64,000 nucleotides of DNA from Nostoc sp. 106C (GCF_002154725.1 NZ_MTAW01000138.1:1-64000); one strand, 5' to 3'; counted from the stretch's first letter, positions 40,760-50,485 are shown. Translations and numbers: made by a program. The notes: generated by a model from the sequence alone, not told the origin.

Positions 40760-41296
40760 TTATCTTTGTTTGAGGTAATAAAGGATACCGCGAGCGATCG
40801 CTGCCGCCATTTGATTTTGATAACTAGGGTTTGTAAATTAACAATATCCTCCTGACCAGTTAAATAGCTGATTTCCCCGAGAATCGCATAAAAGGCTCGC
40901 CTCACTCCTCCTGGGGTTATGACATTCAAACTTTGAAGAATGCTGTGATCCACAATGCGAGTTAGACCTAAACCACTGTCGTAATCATACGCTGCTAATC
41001 TACTGACATCAGGATGACCTGCCCCTACTGAATTACCATAAATGCTGACAAAATACATTAGCCTTAGCTCTTGCTGCCATATTGCCTCGCTCTTACTAAT
41101 TGACAAAATAATCAAAATTTCGTGTCATAATCACTTGCACACCATTTTGCTCCAAAATCTCTGCCACCCTGGTACTTACCTACTTAACTAATACCAATGC
41201 CCCAGGTTCTTTGTCGCCGCGTCCAAAGTTAATCATGACTACCATTCGCCCATTTTTGGGCTGAGGAAAATTTTTGAGATGTTTTAGAGGTGGCAT
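40760..41296 (-). pseudogene. Decayed second AMIN/Amidase_3 gene (amiC paralogue remnant)
   Basis: Reading the minus strand across frames recovers the whole Amidase_3 domain in pieces. MVVMINFGRGDKEPGA corresponds to VVIDPGHGGKDSGA, with the zinc His changed to Arg. After a stop comes RVAEILEQNGVQVIMTRNFD, then another stop. After a frameshift, VSIYGNSVGAGHPDVS aligns with VSVHANS, again with the zinc His lost. GEISYLTGQED aligns with VETGYMTGRED (catalytic Glu region changed), and after a further shift MAAAIARGILYYLKQR corresponds to the family's end. At least two stops, two frameshifts and three lost active-site residues make it non-functional. The N-terminal AMIN part is absent. Order relative to amiC and murI suggests it was amiC1. 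Confidence 0.88.
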
Positions 41297-41819
41297 AAAA
41301 AGTTTATGGTAGCAAAGCCAAAAAATTGCTTATCTGGTATAGGGTATAATCTTACACGTTAATTTCACTGACTATGTTGTTAGCGTCTAGAACTTCGATC
41401 TAAAAAGCATTAGATAAAGACCATAAAGGCTAACTAGAATTAATCTTAACTAGTCAATCTTCGTCACTAAAAGTGGACTTAGTCAGGAATTTAATTGGAG
41501 TTGTGCGATCGCTGGTAATCGATACCCCATGTCTTAAGTTCTAATTGCTGTCAATAGATGTGGTTAGGCTGGCAAGTGCTAATTCCTAATTGCTAGACCA
41601 ATGACTAAAGTAAGATGAGAAAAAGGATAAAACCTGGAAACTGATAACATTCTGAATGCTGATTGTAATGAGAAAAAATTAAAATTTACAGTCTTAGGGG
41701 ACGGATATTTGGCACTGGAAGTTTCCTATGTTCATAGAAAAATCTCCAGATGGCTCGGAAAATACTGACACAGAATGCTATGTAGCCAACACTCATAGCA
41801 ATATTTAACAACAAATACT
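41297..41819. other. Noncoding stretch upstream of the amidase remnant
   Basis: Probably the eroded 5' part of the second amidase gene, but I can no longer recognise AMIN-domain codons in it. No other gene is supported; a frame at 41686-41892 runs into repeat sequence. Confidence 0.35.
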
Positions 41820-42130
41820 TCGGGTACTCTACCCTATGGCAACGCCAAGGGCGAACGGTAAGCCTTACTCTCCAAGTCCAAGGGAAAGCCAAGGGCGAAT
41901 CAGTTTCCCTTGGAAGTTTGCTGGTGCTTGGGTTGGGCTAACTGGCAGTTCCTTCGTAGGGGAACGCTTACCCTAGCCTTCGGCAACCCCTTTGGGGAAC
42001 GGGAACGGCTCCGCCGAACAGTGAACAGGTAAAGCTTGTAACTCGCTACTGCTGACACCAGTCGCATAGGTTAGGAAACCCACCTTTAGCGGTGGACTTA
42101 CTGCCACGGAGTAGCTCCCCAATAATACTG
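41820..42130. repeat. Interspersed repeat cluster
   Basis: GC-rich run of short repeated and palindromic words (GCCAAGGGCGAA twice, CCCTTTGGGGAACGGGAACG, GGCTCCGCCGAAC) typical of Nostoc intergenic repeats. No coding frame. Confidence 0.55.
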
Positions 42131-42244
42131 CTTCATATAGGTCTACGTAAGCGATCGCTGAGTTCTGAATAATTCCTACTCAGAACTCAGTCTTAATCTA
42201 CCTTAAGAAGCAATCAACAGAGTGTTTCTACTTAAGATCTAAAA

Positions 42245-43723
42245 TTAACTTTCCTGGGAATCGGCTCCTGATTCCAGACTACTAGGATCATTTAATTTTG
42301 AGACAAGCAACTGAGGTGTTTCTATTGTCAACGATGAAGCCGCAGCGCCGTCTAAAATGAGTTGCTCTGAGTCTGTTGCCACGATATTCGTTTCTGGAAA
42401 TACAAACCGTAACAAAGGAGGAGCTAAAAAGGTTGTCAAGATTACCATCATGATAATTGCTGCGCCCAGTGGTTTGGTGAGCGCACCACTAGCAGCACCA
42501 ACACCAGCAAATACCAATCCGACTTCACCTCTGGGAATCATCCCCACACCAATCGCCAAACGGTTGATTTGTGGTTGACCAAACACCGTTAAGCCTGTGA
42601 TAACTTTACCAAGTATGGCTACTACAATCAGGAAAGATGCCATAACTAGACCTTCCCGATTGCTAGGAATTGCTGGGTTCAATACTCCTAAATCAGTTTT
42701 TGCCCCAACAGCAACAAAGAAAATCGGCACCAACATATCAGCAATAGGAATAACTTGCTTTTGCAGTTCTTTGCGCTTATCTGTCTCTTCCAAGACTAAA
42801 CCAGCGGCAAAAGCTCCTAGAATTGCTTCTAACTGAATAACAGCAGCTAGATATGCCATAACAAAGGCAAACACGAATGCTGGTATTACCAACTCACCCC
42901 TCGTTTTGAGGCGATCCACAATTGCGACAAAGGTCTTATTGAAAACATTGCCGAGTAAAATCGCACCTAATAGGAAAGTAGTGGCACTGATTATTAGATA
43001 AATGACTTTAGTGACATCTACTTCGCCATCTTTAGCCAAGCTAGCAACCACTGCTAGAACAATGATTCCTAGTACGTCATCAATTACGGCAGCACCGAGA
43101 ATAATTTGCCCTTCTTTAGAATTGAGACGCCCTAATTCTGAGAGCACCTTAGAAGTGATACCAATGCTAGTAGCAGTTAAAGCTGCCCCAGCAAAAATTG
43201 CAGGTATAGCACCAACACCAAACAAAGTCATCAACCCAATAGTACCTGCTGCAAAGGGTGCGACTACCCCTACTACTGCCACGATAGTAGCTTGGATGCC
43301 AACTGCCATTAAGTCTTTTAAGTTCGACTCCAAACCTATTTCAAACAGCAGGATAATTACTCCCAGTTCTGATAAAACAGAAATTACTTCTGATTGCGCT
43401 CTAAAAACGCCATCAGCAGCTTGTGGACTTAACCCAGCAGTGTTCTGCAAGAATGAAATAATCAAAGAACTAGAACTATCCGTACCACCTTCTGGAAACA
43501 CCAAAAGGTGTAAAACAGAGATACCGATAATTACGCCACCTACGAGTTCGCCTAATACAGGCGGCAAACCCACCCGATTTGATAACTCTCCACCAACTTT
43601 GCTAGCGAGGTAAATTACCACTAAGCTCAGCAGCACTGCTGCGACTACCATTGAGCTATCTGCGGTGTCTGTTGTGCTTGCCAGCAGAGGAAAAGAGAAG
43701 TTGATTGCATCTATAAACTGCAT
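42245..43723 (-). CDS. Cation:proton antiporter (CPA2/NapA-KefB type)
   Basis: A 492-residue membrane transporter with about 12-13 helices covering residues 20-445. The paired aspartates of electrogenic CPA2 antiporters are seen in GAAVIDDVLGIIVLA, and the GELVGGVIIG and FEIGLE signatures are present. The C-terminus is a short soluble tail without an RCK/TrkA domain. Likely exchanges Na+ or K+ for protons; the ion cannot be decided from sequence. Stands alone. Confidence 0.9.
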   Translation of the reverse strand: MQFIDAINFSFPLLASTTDTADSSMVVAAVLLSLVVIYLASKVGGELSNRVGLPPVLGELVGGVIIGISVLHLLVFPEGGTDSSSSLIISFLQNTAGLSPQAADGVFRAQSEVISVLSELGVIILLFEIGLESNLKDLMAVGIQATIVAVVGVVAPFAAGTIGLMTLFGVGAIPAIFAGAALTATSIGITSKVLSELGRLNSKEGQIILGAAVIDDVLGIIVLAVVASLAKDGEVDVTKVIYLIISATTFLLGAILLGNVFNKTFVAIVDRLKTRGELVIPAFVFAFVMAYLAAVIQLEAILGAFAAGLVLEETDKRKELQKQVIPIADMLVPIFFVAVGAKTDLGVLNPAIPSNREGLVMASFLIVVAILGKVITGLTVFGQPQINRLAIGVGMIPRGEVGLVFAGVGAASGALTKPLGAAIIMMVILTTFLAPPLLRFVFPETNIVATDSEQLILDGAAASSLTIETPQLLVSKLNDPSSLESGADSQES

Positions 43724-44176
43724 TGGTTCTGTGAAAATCCATCTCTTTATTTTTACCTTTTTCTAACAGAAGGCTCCTATTATTCTGCAAGATTAACGGA
43801 ACGGGAAGAAATACTTAGCGATGGATACTTCATCCCTTTGCAAAAAGCAATTAAGGAATTGAAAATTTTAATTCCTATTCCTTTCTAAATCAGAGTCCGA
43901 ATAATATGAGATTCAATTTTCAGTAGCTTAATCTGCCATCAAGAATCTCTACAGACTTTGAGGTGCTATTTTAAGTTTCAAAAAATGTAACCATTCCAGC
44001 TTTTGAAAATAGCAGTGTCACAGTGGAAATACACAACTCGTATCTATTTAATTCATGAGAATTGTGCAAATCTCTTGGTGGCGGTTAACTATTAACAGTT
44101 GATCGTTAAATGTGGATTGTTTAGATATGCTTGATGACGAACATTCGTAGATAATTGTCCGAGGAGTGCAAATCTT
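43724..44176. other. Divergent intergenic region
   Basis: Upstream region of both the antiporter and the SIMPL-domain gene. AT-rich; I see no gene or clear operator. Confidence 0.4.
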
Positions 44177-44926
44177 ATGTATAGAGCCGCTTTATCCGGT
44201 TCTCAGTTTCGTATTGGCAAATTTTGGAAAACTTTGCCTTTAGCCTTGCTGGTATGTGTGACTTTTATTCAGCCTAGCTTGGCACAAGAAAAAGAAAAAT
44301 TATCGCATACACTTACCGTCAGTGGTCGTGGTATGGAAACAATTCCTACTACTCTGTCTCTAGTTAATTTAGGAGTGGAAATTCAGGGTAAAACAGCACA
44401 GGAGGTACAACAAGAAGCAGCTCGTAGGTCATCAGCTGTGGTTGCTCTACTCAAGAGCCGTAATGTAGAGAAGTTACAAACCACAGGTATCCATCTCAAC
44501 CCCGTTTATAGCTATACCAATAATGTGCAGCGAATTACTGGGTATGCGGCTAGTAACACCGTTAGTTTTCGCATCGCCACAGAGAAAGCTGGTACGCTTT
44601 TGGATGAAGCTGTGAAAGCTGGTGCTACGCAAATTAACAGTGTTACTTTTGTGGCTACTGATGAGGCGATCGCAGCCGCCCAAAAACAAGCACTCAAAGA
44701 AGCTACTCAAGACGCGCAAGCACAAGCAGAAGCTGTTTTTAGTGCTTTGGGCTTGAAGTCTAAAGAAGTGGTAAATATTCAAGTTAATGCTGCTAGTGCT
44801 CCGCCGCCACCACCTGTATTGATGCGTACTGAAGCTATGAAGGTGAGCAATGCGGATGTGTCTACCCCAGTAGTTGGCGGCGAACAGCAAGTAGAAGCAT
44901 CGGTGACGTTGCAGATAAGTTATTAG
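44177..44926 (+). CDS. SIMPL-domain (DUF541) periplasmic protein
   Basis: A 249-residue exported protein with a signal peptide (about 1-36, hydrophobic LPLALLVCVTFIQPSLAQ). The SIMPL/DUF541 fold follows: LTVSGRGMETIPTTLSLVNL, the helix with EVQQEAARRSSAVVALLKS, and GYAASNTVSFRI. An Ala/Pro-rich stretch (APPPPPVL) lies near the end. The family's function is poorly known; relatives include the BP26 antigen. Convergent with ssb. Confidence 0.88.
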   Translation: MYRAALSGSQFRIGKFWKTLPLALLVCVTFIQPSLAQEKEKLSHTLTVSGRGMETIPTTLSLVNLGVEIQGKTAQEVQQEAARRSSAVVALLKSRNVEKLQTTGIHLNPVYSYTNNVQRITGYAASNTVSFRIATEKAGTLLDEAVKAGATQINSVTFVATDEAIAAAQKQALKEATQDAQAQAEAVFSALGLKSKEVVNIQVNAASAPPPPPVLMRTEAMKVSNADVSTPVVGGEQQVEASVTLQISY

Positions 44927-44932
44927 TTCTTA

Positions 44933-44974
44933 GCCATTAGTCATTTGTCTTTTGTAAAACTAATGACTAATGGC
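44933..44974. terminator. Bidirectional terminator between the SIMPL gene and ssb
   Basis: GCCATTAGTCATT (44933-44945) and AATGACTAATGGC (44962-44974) are exact complements, lying between two convergent stop codons only 58 bases apart. Confidence 0.7.
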
Positions 44975-44984
44975 CAATGACAAA

Positions 44985-45347
44985 TTAAAAGTTTTCTGGT
45001 GAAAAATCCCCCGCTCCTCCGTCTCCATCACGCTTGGAACCTAGTAAATCAAGCTGGTCTACTTGGATAACTGGTGATGAACGAGTGACTCCAGAGTTGC
45101 GATCGCTCCAGGTATCAAACTTCAAGGAACCTTTGACGGCTATTTGCCTCCCTTTGCGCACATAGTTACCGGCTACCTCTGCCGTCTTTCCCCACAGTTC
45201 TAAATTGAACCAATCGGTATGCTCCCCTTCTTTAGTGCGTCGATTAACAGCTAGTGTTAATCTGCACTTAACACTACCAGACTCAAAATACTTTATCTCT
45301 GGGTCGTTGCCCACACGACCAATTAGGGTGACAACATTGATGCTCAT
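44985..45347 (-). CDS. ssb: Single-stranded DNA-binding protein
   Basis: An OB-fold protein of 120 residues. It begins MSINVVTLIGRVGNDPEIKY and continues with RLTLAVNRRTKEGEHTDWFN and YVRKGRQIAVKGSL, the Ssb core. The C-terminus ends GAGDFSPENF and lacks the acidic DDIPF-type tip used to recruit repair proteins. It may be a secondary Ssb or belong to the short cyanobacterial type. Divergent from mreB. Confidence 0.92.
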   Translation of the reverse strand: MSINVVTLIGRVGNDPEIKYFESGSVKCRLTLAVNRRTKEGEHTDWFNLELWGKTAEVAGNYVRKGRQIAVKGSLKFDTWSDRNSGVTRSSPVIQVDQLDLLGSKRDGDGGAGDFSPENF

Positions 45348-45680
45348 GTGCGTTACCTTTCAGTACATACGTACTCATTTATTCAGAATTCCATCATAGC
45401 GAATTGTGGAACTGTTGAAAATATGTTAAAGATTGAGCAATATACTTGCAACTAAAAATGATACAAATTACTTGGGATAAAGTAGAAAACTATACGGATA
45501 TACTGAGTTAGTCAGAGAAGATTAGAAATTAGTGGACTGAGATGTAGTAAAGATTCTCAAAAGTTATCTAAAAAAATAGCCTGCTTTACTGGACTCAGGA
45601 TCAAAAACGTAATAGAATCCAGCACGATTAACTCTTACCGTTGTAGTCATCAAATATCGCAAATAGGGGGCGTAGGACGC
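45348..45680. promoter_or_regulatory. Divergent promoter region of ssb and mreB
   Basis: 333 bases between ssb (minus) and mreB (plus), AT-rich, without a gene. It should hold both promoters. I do not resolve individual sites beyond the AGGGGG ribosome binding site of mreB at about 45665. Confidence 0.45.
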
Positions 45681-46724
45681 GTGGGTTTTTTTAGGAACTT
45701 TCGCTCATCGTGGGATATGGGTATCGACCTCGGTACTGCTAATACCCTCGTTTATGTATCTGGTAAAGGTATTGTACTCCAAGAACCTTCGGTAGTTGCC
45801 ATCGATCAAAACGAAAAGATCGCACTGGCAGTAGGAGAAGATGCCAAAAAAATGCTCGGTCGCACACCTGGAAATGTGGTTGCCCTCCGGCCTTTGCGTG
45901 ATGGGGTAATCGCTGACTTTGATACAGCTGAGCTGATGTTAAAAAGCTTTATTCAACGTGTTAATGAGGGCAGATCTCTAATTTTACCCCGAATTGTCAT
46001 TGGGATTCCCAGCGGCGTTACAGGGGTAGAAAGACGGGCTGTAATGGATGCGGCTACCCAAGCGGGAGCCAGAGAGGTTTATTTAATTGATGAACCAGTA
46101 GCTGCGGCAATTGGTGCAGGCCTGCCAGTTGCTGAACCCACTGGCAACATGATTATCGATATTGGTGGTGGTACAACAGAAGTTGCAGTACTCAGCCTTC
46201 AAGGTACGGTAATCAGCGAATCAGTACGCATTGCTGGTGATGAACTTACCGAAGCCATCCTGCAATACATGAAGAAAGTTCATAACTTGGTGATTGGGGA
46301 ACGTACTGCTGAGGATATCAAGATTCGGATTGGCTCTGCCTATCCCACTAATGATGATAGTGACGCAATCATGGAAGTTCGAGGCTTGCATCTGCTTTCT
46401 GGTTTGCCACGAACTGTCACTATCAAAGGTCCCGAAATTCGTGAAAGTATGATTGAACCTCTATCAGTAATTATAGAAGCGGTGAAGCGGACACTAGAAC
46501 GCACACCTCCTGAACTAGCAGCAGACATTATTGATAGGGGGATTATGCTCGCTGGTGGTGGTGCTTTGCTTAAAGGCATAGATACTTTAATTAGTCATGA
46601 GACAGGTATTGTCACCCATATTGCTGCGGATCCTTTAAGTTGTGTGGTGTTGGGAACAGGTCGTGTGTTGGAGAATTTCAAACAACTGGAACGCGTATTC
46701 AGCGGTCGTTCTCGTAATATGTAG
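45681..46724 (+). CDS. mreB: Rod shape-determining protein MreB
   Basis: Actin-like cytoskeletal ATPase that organises lateral wall synthesis. It has 347 residues from a GTG start (45681) preceded by AGGGGG; the start gives the usual short amphipathic N-terminus (MGFFRNFRSSW). The phosphate-1 loop MGIDLGTANTLVYV, phosphate-2 loop MIIDIGGGTTEVAVLS and adenosine loop LAGGGALLKGID are all intact. First gene of mreB-mreC-mreD. Confidence 0.97.
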   Translation: MGFFRNFRSSWDMGIDLGTANTLVYVSGKGIVLQEPSVVAIDQNEKIALAVGEDAKKMLGRTPGNVVALRPLRDGVIADFDTAELMLKSFIQRVNEGRSLILPRIVIGIPSGVTGVERRAVMDAATQAGAREVYLIDEPVAAAIGAGLPVAEPTGNMIIDIGGGTTEVAVLSLQGTVISESVRIAGDELTEAILQYMKKVHNLVIGERTAEDIKIRIGSAYPTNDDSDAIMEVRGLHLLSGLPRTVTIKGPEIRESMIEPLSVIIEAVKRTLERTPPELAADIIDRGIMLAGGGALLKGIDTLISHETGIVTHIAADPLSCVVLGTGRVLENFKQLERVFSGRSRNM

Positions 46725-46844
46725 CAAAAATATCGGGTAGTGAATGGTAAACACTGAGAATTCACTATCTGATATTGGGTTTTATATAAATAGAACCTCA
46801 AAATTCACAAACTATTAAAAATATAAAAATTAAGGTATGGATAG

Positions 46845-47648
46845 ATGGTTTTATCACGTCGTTGGTGGGATCGGAAAAGCCTACAGATTGGATTAATAGC
46901 ACTAGTGTTAGGTAGTGCTTGGGTATTGCGACAAACCCAGGGTACGCTTCTGCTAGAGATGTACCAAGGAATTACTCGTCCATTACAAATGTTGCAAGCA
47001 GGGCCAACACCTGAAGAACGACTCAGAGATGCTCGAACATTAGAGTTGCAAGCACGTATAGTAGACCTGCAAACTCAAAATCAAAAGTTACAAAACTTAT
47101 TAGGTTATGTAGAAAAAGAGCCAATTTCATCGCGTCCAGTTCCAGCACGGGTACTGGGACGTAGTGCTGACCACTGGTGGCAGCAAATCACCTTAGATCG
47201 TGGTGCGAATTCAGGAATTAAAGAAGGCTTTATAGTCAAGGCAGAAGGCGGATTAGTAGGTTTAGTAGAGAGTGTAACTCCTAATACTAGCCGCGTGTTA
47301 CTCATCAGTGACCTTAAGAGTCAAGTGGGTGTAACAATTAGTCGCACATCAGCCAAAGGCGTTTTACGAGGAGATTCTTCGGCTGAAGCTGTGTTGGAAT
47401 TTTATGAAAAAGTGCCCAATGTGAAGGTCGGTGATTTTGTTACGACATCAACTTACAGTCAGAAGTTTCCTTCTGGTTTAGCAGTAGGCAGAATTAAATC
47501 TCTAGATTTAAAGAAGCTTCCTGCATCCGTTGCCAAAGTGGAATTATTCCCACCAATTCGGTCATTAGATTGGGTGGGTGTATACCCAAAACCAGAAAAC
47601 CCAATCCCAGAGGTAGAAAATCCCCAGCCAACAAATTCACAACCGTAA
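46845..47648 (+). CDS. mreC: Rod shape-determining protein MreC
   Basis: A 267-residue membrane-anchored periplasmic partner of MreB/MreD. There is one N-terminal helix (about 14-31), a coiled coil (about 60-88, LELQARIVDLQTQNQKLQNL), then the beta-rich MreC domain with ITLDRGANSGIKEGF and a Pro-rich end. It follows mreB after 120 bases. Confidence 0.93.
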   Translation: MVLSRRWWDRKSLQIGLIALVLGSAWVLRQTQGTLLLEMYQGITRPLQMLQAGPTPEERLRDARTLELQARIVDLQTQNQKLQNLLGYVEKEPISSRPVPARVLGRSADHWWQQITLDRGANSGIKEGFIVKAEGGLVGLVESVTPNTSRVLLISDLKSQVGVTISRTSAKGVLRGDSSAEAVLEFYEKVPNVKVGDFVTTSTYSQKFPSGLAVGRIKSLDLKKLPASVAKVELFPPIRSLDWVGVYPKPENPIPEVENPQPTNSQP

Positions 47649-47684
47649 AAGTCTAACTAAATTCCCCACAACTCTTGCAACACC

Positions 47685-48302
47685 ATGAAGATTCCTGCTT
47701 TTACTGGTCGCCGTCAAAAAAAGTCAAAATCACCAGCGCGGAAAGCCAAAATCCAAATCCCACCTATTGCGCGTTGGCATCCGCGCACGCGTCAGTTTGT
47801 GGATTGGACAGTGACAGTTGGGTCTGTGTTGTTATGTTTGCTGATGTTGCCATCCCGCTTACCTGGTATGGAATTATTGGGAATTGGGCCTAACTGGTTG
47901 TTAATTTGGGTAGTGGCTTGGAGTGTCAAACGCACAGTTTGGTCTGGGGCATTTGCAGGTATAGTTCTGGGTCTACTTCAGGATGCCATGACTTCACCCA
48001 GCCCTACTCATGCCTTGTCGCTGGGAATAGTAGGGATGTTGACTGGTCTAATTGAGAAGCAACGTTTTATCGAGGAAGACTTTATTTCGATTGCGTTAAT
48101 TGTCTTTGCAATGGCGTTAGTCGCAGAGACTATTTTTGGTTTGGAGTTGAGCTTAATGGGCGATCGCAAAACCGAATACATTTGGACATATTATCAGCGT
48201 GTCGCTTTAGCTTCTGCTATCCTCAGCAGTCTTTGGGCACCAGTAGTTTACTATCCCCTGAATCGTTGGTGGCAGGAAATGAAATTGTTTGAGCAATCTT
48301 AA
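47685..48302 (+). CDS. mreD: Rod shape-determining protein MreD
   Basis: A 205-residue membrane protein with a basic N-terminus (RRQKKSKSPARKAK) and about five helices, including the family's LGLLQDAMTSPSPTHALSLG segment. Third gene of the mre operon, 36 bases after mreC. Confidence 0.9.
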   Translation: MKIPAFTGRRQKKSKSPARKAKIQIPPIARWHPRTRQFVDWTVTVGSVLLCLLMLPSRLPGMELLGIGPNWLLIWVVAWSVKRTVWSGAFAGIVLGLLQDAMTSPSPTHALSLGIVGMLTGLIEKQRFIEEDFISIALIVFAMALVAETIFGLELSLMGDRKTEYIWTYYQRVALASAILSSLWAPVVYYPLNRWWQEMKLFEQS

Positions 48303-48377
48303 ATTTGCTTGGCCAAGTAGTTTACAGATGTAGCCGGGATTAGGGAAAACACCATTTTGCAATTAAATAAACCAAGA

Positions 48378-48404
48378 TAAGGGCACAACATTGTTGTGCC
48401 CTTA
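48378..48404 (+). terminator. Terminator of the mreBCD operon
   Basis: Perfect 11-bp stem TAAGGGCACAA/TTGTGCCCTTA with a 5-base loop, 75 bases after the mreD stop, followed by TAATTATT. Confidence 0.75.
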
Positions 48405-48425
48405 TAATTATTCAGCAACGTTCAG

Positions 48426-48540
48426 GTTTTGATGTGCAATGTTCGTGCTTTTAGCTTCAAGTTTCGCCTTCTGAACTAGAAAATACTCGTTTTGAAGTGC
48501 AAGGTTCATGCTTTTAGCTTCAAGTTTCGCCTTCTGAACT
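48426..48540. repeat. Tandem repeat, 63-bp unit, about two copies
   Basis: Unit 1 starts at 48426 and unit 2 at 48489; both contain CTTTTAGCTTCAAGTTTCGC followed by CTTCTGAACT with only a few differences near the start. A partial third start (GCTTTGAAG, 48552) follows. No frame. The rest of 48541-48833 shows nothing. Confidence 0.7.
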
Positions 48541-48833
48541 CAAATGATGCAGCTTTGAAGACTTCCAATTAAGAAAATGCCCAAATCGTAGGGGCACGAT
48601 ACCGATATAAATGTCTGTTTTACCAAAAGTTTTTGGATGCCGTGCTCCTACAGACCGGATAATTCATGTTTTGGTCTTCCTTTATAATCGGAACCTAAAC
48701 CCTCAAAACAAGGGATGAGGGCGATAAAAAACAGAATATTTTGATACATAGGCAGACAATATTATTGTGTTTTTACCCCATTGTGCTGAACCATGCTTAA
48801 TTTTTGCGCTCAAATTGCCATGTGCGATCGCTT

Positions 48834-49106
48834 TTAATTACGAATTAATGGATTCTCAAACAAAAGATAATCTATATTGCTGCCATTGGCATTTTCCCCT
48901 TTCCTAGCTCCCACAGGGTCACTGGATTTCGCCCGTTCATGAAATCGCCCATCGGGGTCATAGACACCATGCCCATCAAAGTGGACAATATCAGTCGATG
49001 GTAAGCGTGAGTCTTCTAAGCGGGTGACTAAATTATCCAATGTCGCCGGACGCAAAAATTCTACCTCAATTCTTTCTCCTGCTTCGCCTGTATGCGTGAG
49101 GCTCAT
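48834..49106 (-). pseudogene. Truncated CHAT-domain protein remnant
   Basis: 90 codons that read as the middle of a CHAT (caspase-like) domain: FLRPATLDNLVTRLED, then the His-containing strand DIVHFDGHGVYD and the tail SNIDYLLFE. Both the region before and the Cys-containing second half are missing, and a stop lies just before the ATG. In another frame immediately upstream, NLQQFLTLLIES may be more of the original gene. I regard it as a broken CHAT gene. Confidence 0.65.
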
Positions 49107-49239
49107 TCATACTTTCAATCAGCAACGTCAAAAATTGCTGTAAATTAAGATAACCAAAAGTAAAACCTGAATATTACTGTTAAAAGATCGCCCAAAAGAC
49201 CAGCTAGCGTGGAAAATATTGAGAGTGTTACCCAAAATT

Positions 49240-50424
49240 ATGAATAATTCTCCTGCGATCGCTCAAGTAGATGCATCTCTACCTAACTACACTCCAGAAA
49301 ATACGCTGCCACTGGATTCGACTGAGAAAAGGATAGGCAGTGATTTTGATTCTCGCATGATGCGGCGATGTTTGGAACTCGCCCGTCGCGCTTTGGGGCG
49401 CACTTCACCAAATCCGTTAGTAGGTGCAGTGGTTGTCAAAGATGGGGAGATAGTTGGGGAAGGGTTTCATCCTCGTGCTGGTGAACCTCATGCGGAAGTT
49501 TTTGCTTTGAGAGCAGCAGGAGAGAGCGCTCGTGGTGCTACAGTTTATGTCAATCTCGAACCTTGCAATCACTATGGACGCACTCCGCCTTGTTCGGAAG
49601 GGTTAATCGCTGCTGGTGTAGCAAAGGTGGTGGTGGGTATGGTAGACCCAAATCCACTAGTAGCGGGTGGCGGCATTGCTCGTTTACGTGCAGCGGGTAT
49701 AGAAGTGTTAGTGGGTATAGAAGAAACAGCCTGCCAACAACTCAACGAAGCTTTTGTGCATCGCATTCTTTATAAACGCCCTTTAGGTATTTTGAAATAT
49801 GCCATGACTTTGGATGGCAAAATTGCTACTACTTCTGGTCACAGTGCTTGGGTGACAAACCAAGACGCCCGCAGTGAAGTACATCAACTGCGGGCGTCTT
49901 GCGATGCAATAATTGTTGGCGGTAATACAGTGCGACAGGACAATCCTTACCTAACCAGCCATCAGGTAGGGTCCCATAATCCCTTGCGGGTGGTCATGAG
50001 TCGCCATCTAAACTTGCCAGAAAATGCTCACCTATGGCAAACAGCTGAGGCTCCTACTTTGGTGTTGACAGAGGTAGGTGCTAACTCCAATTTTCAAGAA
50101 TTGTTACGGCAACAGGGAGTGGAGGTGGTGGAGTTCACTTCACTCACACCAGATAATGTCATGGCGCACTTATATGAACGGGGTTTTTGTAGCGTATTGT
50201 GGGAATGTGGTGGGACTTTAGCAGCTAGTGCGATCGCGGGGAGAGCGGTGCAAAAAATTCTTGCCTTTATTGCTCCTAAAATCATTGGTGGTAGTAATGC
50301 TCCCACGCCAGTAGGCGATTTGGGTTTTACCACTATGACCGAAGCTTTGCCCCTAGAAAATGTCCGTTGGCGTGTAGTGGGTTCTGATTGCTTGGTGGAA
50401 GGTTATTTGCCCCGACAAAGTTAG
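49240..50424 (+). CDS. ribD: Bifunctional riboflavin biosynthesis protein RibD
   Basis: Deaminates and reduces the pyrimidine intermediate of riboflavin synthesis. The N-terminal deaminase carries zinc ligands in EPHAEVFALR and PCNHYGRTPPCSEG; the C-terminal reductase begins around PLGILKYAMTLDGKIAT. I prefer ATG 49240 (394 residues); a TTG seven codons earlier is possible, and the conserved part only starts at MMRRCLELARRALG, so the first 40 residues are a poorly conserved extension. Confidence 0.93.
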   Translation: MNNSPAIAQVDASLPNYTPENTLPLDSTEKRIGSDFDSRMMRRCLELARRALGRTSPNPLVGAVVVKDGEIVGEGFHPRAGEPHAEVFALRAAGESARGATVYVNLEPCNHYGRTPPCSEGLIAAGVAKVVVGMVDPNPLVAGGGIARLRAAGIEVLVGIEETACQQLNEAFVHRILYKRPLGILKYAMTLDGKIATTSGHSAWVTNQDARSEVHQLRASCDAIIVGGNTVRQDNPYLTSHQVGSHNPLRVVMSRHLNLPENAHLWQTAEAPTLVLTEVGANSNFQELLRQQGVEVVEFTSLTPDNVMAHLYERGFCSVLWECGGTLAASAIAGRAVQKILAFIAPKIIGGSNAPTPVGDLGFTTMTEALPLENVRWRVVGSDCLVEGYLPRQS

Positions 50425-50485
50425 TCGTCAACAGCTTAGAGTTATCGCTTTTAACTACGGACTCATGCATTGTGACTAATTCCCA

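Noticed and set aside
43002-43613. 203-codon plus-strand frame
   Set aside because: It is antisense to the antiporter gene; its Thr/Pro/Ile-rich composition is what the complement of membrane-helix codons gives.
48426-48540. CRISPR array
   Set aside because: Units are adjacent copies of the whole 63-bp sequence, not short repeats with differing spacers.
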